Assembly: GCA_027943245.1 (NCBI GenBank)
Contig: JANDJZ010000121.1
Location: 1 to 55,000 of the forward strand
DNA: 55,000 nucleotides
Source: Acanthamoeba sp. SK_2022b
Lineage: Eukaryota > Discosea > Longamoebia > Acanthamoebidae
Direction of reading: 5' to 3'
Made by a program: the position numbers and the translations under genes. Below, piece by piece: positions 47,476 to 55,000 of the stretch. Position 1 is the first letter of the stretch, and the number at the start of each line of letters is the position of its first letter. The notes under the pieces were generated by a model. It saw nothing but the letters and a program-made list of their open reading frames with translations. It was not told where the DNA came from and did no database searches.

Positions 47476-48012
47476 GACTTGGCCAGCCTCCTGCTCCACC
47501 CCTCCCTCGCAAGCTTCCCTCTGGCCTCGCTTGACATTTGTTTTGTTGCCGTCGTCTTCAACGAACATGGAGAGTGCTCGTGCTTGCTGGGCAGGCGTTG
47601 GGCTCATCGGTTCTTCTTCTCCTTCCTCTCGGCAACAAGCTTCCTGTACTCGCCAGAGAGGTGAGTGGCGAGGGAGAACACCAGCGACTGGAAGTTGAAG
47701 TCGACGACCTTCAGCAGCATGTGCAGGTCCATGGCGATGTAGCTCCCACTCACATAGCCAAAGGCCAGAAGCTGCCGGCGGACGACCCTGGCATCTTGTC
47801 CTGGCCACTCCACGTTGCCCCCGCCTGACGGTTACGGGCGTGGGTGATACGCGCGGCAGAGCGATGACACGGCTGCAGGAGGCACTGGCCAAGGAAGGCG
47901 CGCCGCGAGCATTCTTCTCACGGCTCACCCGCAACACCTGCCACAACGACCGTCAGGAGTCCTGGGCTGGGCCGACACCTTCCTGGAGTGGGTCAAGTGC
48001 CAACAGCAGTGA
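47476..48012. pseudogene. Composite pseudogene: reductase terminal-exon copy joined to a phosphatase copy
   Basis: 47476-47771 is a diverged copy of 48792-49141, the last exon and flank of the reductase gene, same orientation. 47772-48012 is a copy of the phosphatase 3' exons (46123-46564). The catalytic segment with HCSAGLHRTG is missing, and a block of about 50 bases (47905-47956) is inverted relative to its source (46445-46495). Neither part can encode a functional product. Confidence 0.85.
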
Positions 48013-48324
48013 CTACCGCTGCGGCAGCTGGTCTGGAAATGTCAATGCGACAGCTGGGAGAGACTTGACAAGACTCTCGCCATTTGCCGAACTTGCCGAT
48101 CACACTGCCTCGTTCTCGTTTTGTGCTGTTTTCAGGCCACTCACGGAGCGTCTTCGCTGTTTAACTCCTGTTCACCAAAACCCAGCTCTTTGACCGTCTG
48201 GGCATTGGCGGGAGCTGGGACAACCAACTGCTCTTATAGCCACAGGTCTGTCTCTCTTTTCTTCACACAACCTACCCTCACCACACCCAAACCTCCTTTA
48301 CCACCTATCAACCTACCTCTCAAC

Positions 48325-48560
48325 ATGGGCAAGTGCCAAGGCTGCGGCGGATCGATGGTCAAGTCTCACGAGGTAGGCTCAGGCTGAGCTCTCTCCCTTT
48401 GGCTACTGTAGGTCTTGCCTCAACTGACACGTGCTGGCAGGTCGAGTGCAAGGCAGGATGCGCGCTGACCGTCTGCCACCTGTGCCACAGCACGCCTCAG
48501 GCCCGCATCGGAACCAAGTGCCCCTCCTGCGGCAAGATCGCGTCTTGGTCCAAGAACTGA
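48325..48560 (+). CDS. Tiny Cys-rich zinc-ribbon-like protein
   Basis: Exons 48325-48372 and 48441-48560, 55 residues: MGKCQGCGGSMVKSHE, then VECKAGCALTVCHLCHSTPQ and KCPSCGKIASWSKN. Four Cys pairs (CQGC, CKAGC, CHLC, CPSC) could bind two zinc ions. Function unknown. A pyrimidine- and CA-rich leader with CACAACC and CTCACC elements precedes the start. Confidence 0.7.
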
Positions 48561-48965
48561 GTCGTCCTCATTGTTCCTAGCCGGCCCCACAGCACAGCAT
48601 CGATAATCTTCTCCACCACAGGGGCTGTCCTGCACAATGAACTCTCCATTGTAGACATAAACAAAGAGCATCTTTGACTGATCTTCTGCCCTCTGAATTT
48701 GTGTGTACTGAACGAACGTAATCACCACTTCTTCGTGAAAGGGTTGTAGCCCAATGCGCCGTAGTCTAGGAACATGGTCAAGCAAGCTCCTTTGAGGGTG
48801 ACCAGCCTCCTTCTCCACCCCTCCCCCTGCAAGCTTCCCTCTTGCCTCGCTTTACATTTGTAGCCTTTGTTCAACGATTGGGCACAAAAGGAACGCCACT
48901 CCTCGTGTAGAGAGGCTCTTGAACATGGCGTAGCGCGAACGCTTGCTGGGCGGGCGATGGGCTCA

Positions 48966-49801
48966 TCAGTTCTTCTTCTCCTTCCTCTCGGCGACGAGCT
49001 TCTTGTACTCGCCAGAGAGGTGGGCGGTGAGGGAGAACACCAGCGACAGGAAGTTGAAGTCAACGACCTTCAGCAGCATGTGCAGGCCCACGGCGAAGTA
49101 GCCCTGGTCGCGAACCACTACACAGAGCCAAAGGCCAGAAGCTGAGCACAATCGCCAAGTAGACGGGGCAGGCGACTATACGAGGGGGCTCGTACCGGTC
49201 CACTGGCCGATGCTCTTGAAGATGGTGTCGGCGATGGAGGCGGGCGAGTTGGCGGTCTTCTTGAAGAAGGAGAGCGAGGCGCTCTTGTGGGCCGTGTCAC
49301 CGGCGTAGAAGTTGGTATCGACGGGCGAGGGATGCAGCACAAAGACGTCGATGCCGTCCTCTGCGAGCCGCCCCGGAGTCAGTCTTCCCACTCCGCAAGA
49401 GGAGCACGCACTGCAAGCTAGCGAACGGGTCAGCGCGTACGCTTGACTTCGCAGGCGAGCGAGGTGGCAAACTCGGTGAGGAACGCCTTTGTGGCGCCGT
49501 AGATGACCGAGAACGGGCACGGCATGAGGCCTGAAGATGCGCATGCCAACGACCACCACCATTGAGCGGGAGTGGCCGCACAGAGTGTGCAGCAAACAAA
49601 CGTGTGCGGCGTGTGTTCTGTGGTGAACGAGAGAGAGCCTACCGGCAGGAGACGAAGTGAAAGAGACGGCGCCGCGGAGCTTCTTGGCGATCATGCGGCC
49701 GACAAAGTGGTGGGTGATCTTCACCGCGCAGGTGGCGTTGACGTCGTAGTTCTTGAGCTGCCTGTCCAGCGGGATATCGGTGAACATCTGCAGTCACACC
49801 A

Positions 49802-49841
<40 letters not shown>

Positions 49842-50717
49842 CACCACACACAGAGGACCGCGCAAGGGTCAGTCGTTGGCAGTGACTCGTGAACGAGAAG
49901 GGTCGCGATGCAGTACTCCGATGATGATGTAGCCGGCGTTGTTGAAGAGCAGGCTGACGTCGATGTCGTCGGTGGCCTCGGCGATGGTCTGCATGTAGTC
50001 GCCAGTGGCGCCTGCGGCCCCGCAGAAGATGAGGGGAGAGGGTGATGAGTCGTTGAGGCCGACGATGGCCAGAGTGAAGAAGTGGATCTTACCCGACAGG
50101 TCAACGCCGACGGCCCTGAACTCCAGCTGGGGGTACTGGGCCTTCAGCTTGCTGTGGAGGTCGTCCAGGAGCTTGTCCTGCAGCGCGACGATCACCACGT
50201 TGATGCCCTGCGCCACACCAACCGTCAGTACCGCTTTTCATTTTAGGCGTCGTTAAATTAAGTAACTAAAACAAAAAGTAAATAAAACAAATAAAAAACG
50301 AAAGAGAAAAAGATCGAAGGGTGGGGGAGGGACCTGGGAGGCGAGCTTCTCGGTGAGGGCGCGGCCGATGCCGGAAGAACCTCCGGTTACGACGGCCCAC
50401 TTGGCGTTGTACTTCTTCTTCAGGTCCTGGTCCTTGTACACATAGGCCTGGAAGATGAGCGGCACTGTTTTTGAAAGAGAGCGAGGGGATTGGTTAGGTC
50501 GGCCAATAAGCCATGCGTGGTTTCTCTTCGTCTCGCCAAGAGGACACGGGTTTCATCTCGCTCGACTGCCGCGAATCTGATCTCAAGATTTTGATGTGGC
50601 CAATTAACAAATTGAACGGACGAGAAAGGTACCGAGGTAGGTCAGGAGAGAAAGGGCGACGCCCGACCACACTGCGGCCTGGATGTACCACCAAATCGTG
50701 CACACGAATTCGAACAT
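48966..50717 (-). CDS. Short-chain dehydrogenase, KAR/HSD17B12-like
   Basis: Eight exons: 50717-50633, 50464-50334, 50207-50093, 50011-49917, 49787-49643, 49530-49441, 49360-49196, 49117-48966; 325 residues, all phases closed. An N-terminal membrane segment (WWYIQAAVWSGVALSLLTYL), then the NAD(P)-binding motif VVTGGSSGIGRAL, LFNNAGYI, the catalytic Ser in FTSSPAG and Tyr-x3-Lys in YGATKAF. The C-terminus ends EKKN with Lys at -3 and -5, a KxKxx endoplasmic-reticulum retrieval signal. Family members reduce 3-ketoacyl-CoA in fatty-acid elongation or act on steroids; the substrate is not set by sequence. Confidence 0.88.
49799..49843. repeat. (ACGC)n repeat in reductase intron 4
   Basis: About ten CACG units between exons 4 and 5. 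Confidence 0.9.
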
Positions 50718-50844
50718 TTGCTGGTCTGGTGTTTGTCTTCGCCGCGGTGCACAGACTAATATTAAAAAGGCGCCAATACACCGTTGTGCGGAGTCCCCGT
50801 AGCGGCACGGGTCAACGTGACGGTCAGTCTGGCCGTGCGTGCCC

Positions 50845-51057
50845 CTAGACCACGGATCGGTCGCGCAGGGATCGTATCTCTGCGTCGCTCATGCCCAAAA
50901 GTTCATGCAGCACCTCATCCGTGTGCTCGCTCAGCGCGGGCGGCGGTCGGTGGCCTTCGGGCGGCGTCCGAGACATGTGGATTGGGCTATTCATCAACGG
51001 CACCGGCGCATCCGACCCTGGGCGCGCAGGGAGCAGAAGACCACACAGTGGGGTCAG

Positions 51058-51123
<66 letters not shown>

Positions 51124-53190
51124 CACACGGAGAACACGGGAGTGCAAGGATACCGGACGCGGGGTGATGGAGGTGAAGGAACATGTTGCGGTGGTGAAGC
51201 TGGGGATCGGCAAAGGCCTGCGCGATGTCGTTCACCTGGCCGCAGGGCACGCTCACCTCCTTGAGCGCGGCGATCCACTCCTTCTGCGTCCGCCGCCTGG
51301 TGAGCGCCGTGATCTCGGCCTCGAGCGCCTTCCTGTTCTCGACTCGCCTGTACGCCCATGAGTCAATCCACATGTCCCATTGGTCAGTGAAGGGGTGAGG
51401 GGGCTCACTTGGCGTTGGTCGCGAATCGGGGGTCGGCGGCCAGTTCGGGTTTACCGGCCGTCGCGCAGAACTTGCCAAACTGCGAGTCGTTGCCGACCGC
51501 GAGAATGAAGTGGCCGTCCGACGCTTCGAACGACTGGGGCCGGTCAACAGAAGGCAACGCGCATATGGTGTCAGCGAGGTGTCTCCCCAATGGGGCCAAT
51601 TCGGAGTTGGAAAGCGAGGGACACGCAACGCGCACCTGATAAGGAGCGATGTTGGGGTGGTAGTTGCCCATGCGCTGAGGCGCCGTGCCGGACACGAGGA
51701 AGTTGCTGGCCTACGCATAGGCGTGGTGGAGCTCAGCCGAGTAGATTGAGAGAACGAGCGGGCGGGCGCACATGGGGTTACCTGGTTGGCCAGGAAGGCC
51801 ACGGACACGTCGAACAGGCTCAGGTCGATGTGTTGCCCCTCGCGCCTCCCCTCCGGCTGCGCGTCGCGCTCGAGCAGAGCGGCCAAGATGGAAGACGTGG
51901 CGTAGAGCCCTGTCGACAAAAACTCGGGTCAGGTCCTGAGCCGTCGCGACAGCTGTCGACAGCAGCGCAGCGATTACCCGTCATGATGTCGACGATGGCG
52001 ACGCCGACCTTCATGGGATGCCCCTGCGGGTCGCCGGTGATCGACATCAGACCCGACATGCCCTGCCACATCACGCCTCGGGTCAGGCGCAGAGCCCACT
52101 AGGCGCCGAGCGAAGGGCGCGAGGGTGGTGCCTGCAGCAGGAAGTCGTAGCCGGCCTGGTCCTTGCGCGGGCCAGACTGCCCGAATCCGGTGATGGAGCA
52201 GTAGACGATCGCTGCATCGCGTGGCCACGCCTGATTAATAAGGCGCCGTGGTGTCGTGCGCTTGTGTGGTTTCTCGTGTGCGCGTACAGGGATTGGCCTG
52301 CTTGAGGGAAGCGTAGTCGAGGCCGTACTTGGCGAGGCCCCCCACCTTGAAGTTCTCCACCACCACGTCGCACTTGGCAGCCAGCTTCTTGACGAGCTGG
52401 TGTGGTCCAAATTAAAATAGATTAAAAACTATTATTAAAATAACATTAAAAAAAACGCAGACTACGTAAGCGGGGCAGCGAAGCTAAAGGAGGGGAGAGG
52501 AGGGGCAGAGCTCCTACATTTTGGCCTTCGGGTCGCGTGATGTCGCACGTGATGGCCCGTTTGCCGCGATTGGCCGACAGAAAGTAGGCCGACTGCTGGG
52601 TGTTGTTCCCGTCCTTGTCCTGTCTTCCGCCTCTCAGCACGACGTTTGGCGAGCGCGCGAGCGCGCAACTATCGGTGTGGCGGTGGTGAAGGCGCATAAG
52701 GGGCGTGCCTTGATGAAGGGAGGCCCCCAGCCGCGGGTGTCGTCGCCCTGCTGTGGTCGTTCGACCTTGATCACGTCTGCGCCGAGATCGGCCAGCGTCT
52801 GGGTCGCCCAGGGACCTGAAGCACGCGAGAGGGCAACCTCAGCTCTCACGCACGCACGCACGCACGCAACACACAGAAGAGAGAGAGAGAGGAGAGGAGA
52901 GGACTAGAGCGGCAGCCGTACCGGCGAGAACGCGGGACAGGTCAAGAACACGTATGTGAGAGAGGGCGCCCCGACGTGGCGGGGCGGAGCTGCTTTCGCC
53001 TGCGCTTCCCGCGCCCGTGTGGACTGCCCTCCTGCTGCTGCGAGACGGAGCTCGGCCAAAGCGCAGCTGCGACGAGGTCGTTGGCGAGGGAGGAGGGGGG
53101 GGCAAGGTTGACCGCCTCAGCAAAGTACCGGTAGACCCACCGCACGTGCCGGGACCAGGCGAGCCGTGCGGAAGACGCAGGCCGGTGCAT
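50845..53190 (-). CDS. SUGCT: Class III CoA-transferase (SUGCT-like), predicted mitochondrial
   Basis: Twelve exons: 53190-53129, 53037-52922, 52815-52709, 52619-52518, 52396-52288, 52211-52132, 52062-51978, 51909-51782, 51710-51636, 51533-51409, 51347-51154, 51017-50845; about 451 residues as in human SUGCT. Exon 1 is a mitochondrial-type presequence ([20 protein letters not shown]). Motifs: [88 protein letters not shown] with the CoA-accepting Asp, and [12 protein letters not shown]. Likely moves CoA between succinyl/HMG-CoA and glutarate. Introns 3 and 6 need GC donors (AAG|GCACGC, CAG|GCACCA). Exon 2 has a CAGCAG (NAGNAG) acceptor. Confidence 0.92.
51058..51121. repeat. (CA)n microsatellite in CoA-transferase intron 11
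   Basis: About 32 units; (TG)n on the sense strand. Confidence 0.95.
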
Positions 53191-53435
53191 AGAGTGGTGA
53201 AGAGGCCACCGCTGCACGCATCGAGTAAAGATATTGTTAAATGTAGATATAAATAAAAACTCAAGTTCGTTGAAGGTCCCGTCGTATGCCAGTGAAATTC
53301 GGTAGGGTCGGGAAACGCTGGTCCCGGCGAATTACCCCGCAAGAACAAACGGGCCATTGGGCAGGCTCCATAAAAACGGGCGTCTCTGTTCGTTGTTGGC
53401 CCAGAACCAACACCCAAACAAGTCAGAATCGCAAG

Positions 53436-53573
53436 ATGTGCTTCAAGGTCAAGTGTCTCAACTGTGGCAAGTGGACGTGGAAGGGTTGCGGCAAGCATAT
53501 CGAGTCGGTAATGAGCACCATCCCCGCTCCGGAGCAGTGCCGCTGCTCGCCGGAGGAGAGGAAGCCCGAGTAA
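53436..53573 (+). CDS. 45-residue Cys-rich protein
   Basis: Intronless, start MCFKVKCLNCGKWTWKGCGK, then HIESVMSTIPAPEQCRCSPE. The CxxCGKxTWxGCGxH pattern with a later CxC occurs in many tiny fungal and protist proteins of unknown role and is probably a zinc site. Divergent from the CoA-transferase. Confidence 0.75.
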   Translation: MCFKVKCLNCGKWTWKGCGKHIESVMSTIPAPEQCRCSPEERKPE

Positions 53574-53929
53574 CTCGCTCAACGTTGATCCAAAGACCCC
53601 CCTTCCCTGCTGCCCGTCTTCGCCCAGGACATGTACAACGAGAATCACGAGTGACACAAGACGAGCTGAGACGCATGTACAGCCAAAAAAAAATGCAATC
53701 TAGTTGTTGCCCCACCTCTCTCTCTCTCTCTCGACAGCTCGAGCCCCGTGCTTGATTGACCTCGCGTGCTATCAAACCTCAAGGCGCGAGGAAACGGCGT
53801 ATATTTCCGGGAGAGAAACGCAGACAGAAGCGCGACCCCACAACGAAAAAGCAAAAAAGTCACTCTACAAGACACACGCCACGCAAGTCATCAATCTCAC
53901 CAATCTAATCTTTTAAACGAAACGACACA

Positions 53930-55000
53930 ATGTCTGGTGAAGGAGTAGACGTTAACCAGCTGGTCCCCATTACCAGAGAGGTGCGAACGAATGAAGGCGC
54001 CCTTTCTAACAACATCTCAATCTTCTGGCTCATCACGCGTGTGTCGTTTCGTGCACGGCCCGTGTTTGTTGCTATCATCAGATCCTTCGCCAGTACTATG
54101 ACACGTACCCTGCCGATCCGCCCTCTGATGGATTGAAGACGCTTCGTGCTGAGGTGCAGGCAGCTGCCCATAAGGTATTCTCCCATTAATCAAGTTTTGG
54201 CTTTTTCAATCCACTTACGTGTACAATGACTGCCAGCTTGGGCTCAACCTGCCCGAAAAATGGAACCATGAAGGCGAGTCGCAGACCGAAGTACAGGCCG
54301 ATGATGGTTCGCGCCAGAACAGAATCTTGCAGCAACTACAAATCGATCGATCAATCTCTTACAACTCTTTTTTTTCAGAGCTGAACCGCGAAGTGCTGGC
54401 TCAGTATCTGTTGACAGTACCTCACAAGATGGACGAAAACATCTGGCGTTCGCGACAGCAGCTGGAAGAGATCCTTCACCTGGTCGAGCCGGCACAGCTC
54501 AGCGACGTGGAGGTACACAGCGCCCGTCCTTTCGCGTAGAGTGGCCTGCAGTCTTCCTCTACACGTCGCTTGCTTCCTTCTCATTCGGCTCCCTCTGCCC
54601 CGTGTCTGGTTGCCCTTCAGACCGCGGCCAAGGGCGCGCCGGGCGTGTCCTTCGACGAATTCAAAGCAGCCGTGGACAGCATCCGCACCAAGGCCAACAC
54701 GGCGTTCGAGCGCCTGCAGGAGTTCCAGAAGGGTGGCATGAAGAAGGTCCAGCACATCATCTCCACCTTCCTTCCCAACGACTTCCGCATGTCGATCGTC
54801 AAGGCCCAGCAGGTGCCTCCTCTCTCCTCTTAGCTTTGTCTTCTGCCCATCAACGACTGGCTCATGACCTCCTCTACTCTCGTCTCCAGGAACGAAGCGA
54901 GGCCAAGCGAGAGGAGATGGTGCAGGCCCTGATCGCCTCTGGCGGTTCCATCAAGGACAAGTACGACCTCTACTGGAAGCTGCAGCTGGAGAGGTACCCC
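53930..55000 (+). CDS. Unrecognised protein, 5' part (partial, leaves the window)
   Basis: Exons 53930-53980, the exon ending before GTATTC near 54175 (starts ILRQYYDTYPADPPSDGLKT at about 54081), 54237-54273, 54379-54512, 54621-54812, 54890->55000. Mostly helical and charged: LGLNLPEKWNHEE, LNREVLAQYLLTVPHKMDEN, EEILHLVEPAQLSDVE, SFDEFKAAVDSIRTKANTAF, VQHIISTFLPNDFRMSIVKA, SIKDKYDLYWKLQLERYP. I do not recognise the family; a cytosolic scaffold or complex subunit is a guess. The third intron uses a GC donor (GAAG|GCGAGT). Confidence 0.65.

Noticed and set aside
47179..47946. Minus-strand frame of 255 codons
   Set aside because: It spans the unknown gene in antisense and the rearranged pseudogene, with no domain and low-complexity content.

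Overview
The window is eukaryotic nuclear DNA: GC-rich coding exons, dense genes on both strands, many short introns (I reconstruct about 140, roughly 60 to 150 bases each) and long dinucleotide microsatellites inside introns. Gene content (mucolipin channel, OSCA/CSC1 channel, VPS4, NSUN2, PTPS, KISH) and intron style suggest a free-living amoebozoan such as Acanthamoeba; that assignment is inference. Exon models were built by hand from splice motifs, reading phase and family knowledge, and phases close in every model presented as complete.

Layout. 1-4600: 3' end of a RING-finger gene, then a secreted GH65-type glycosidase. 4700-7090: two poorly characterised genes facing each other across (CA)n tracts. 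7170-11840 (minus): an HMG-box/dual-specificity phosphatase fusion and an SLC25 mitochondrial carrier. 11958-15302: KISH/TMEM167, an NME6-type NDP kinase, PTPS (minus) and a small acidic membrane protein. 15620-17511 (minus): VPS4. 18788-21111: a TA-flanked DNA transposon with terminal inverted repeats, a DDE transposase and, facing it, a SAM-domain passenger gene cluster. 21417-26475 (minus): a 19-exon OSCA/CSC1/TMEM63 channel. 26632-27276: acidic nuclear-type protein, then tRNA-Pro(AGG). 27545-29296: an almost CpG-free relic of a Mutator-like element. 29478-32700: a secreted protein, a carrier pseudogene, a TRAPP-like gene end, a 250-bp direct duplication and an ADF-like exon. 32774-35795 (minus): a fused double acetoacetate-decarboxylase-like gene with a predicted mitochondrial presequence. 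36301-40656 (minus): mucolipin-type TRP channel. 40997-44868 (minus): NSUN2. 45684-48560: a small phosphatase, an unknown gene, a rearranged composite pseudogene and a tiny zinc-ribbon gene. 48966-53190 (minus): a KAR/HSD17B12-type reductase and a mitochondrial class III CoA-transferase. 53436-end: a 45-residue Cys-rich protein and the 5' part of an unrecognised gene.

Functional themes. Several genes point to mitochondria (SLC25 carrier, ADC-like, CoA-transferase, NME6) and endomembranes (VPS4, mucolipin, KISH, reductase with KxKxx tail). Structural oddities recur: about ten introns that only work with GC rather than GT donors, micro-exons, and signs of C-to-T decay at CpG in transposon-derived DNA.
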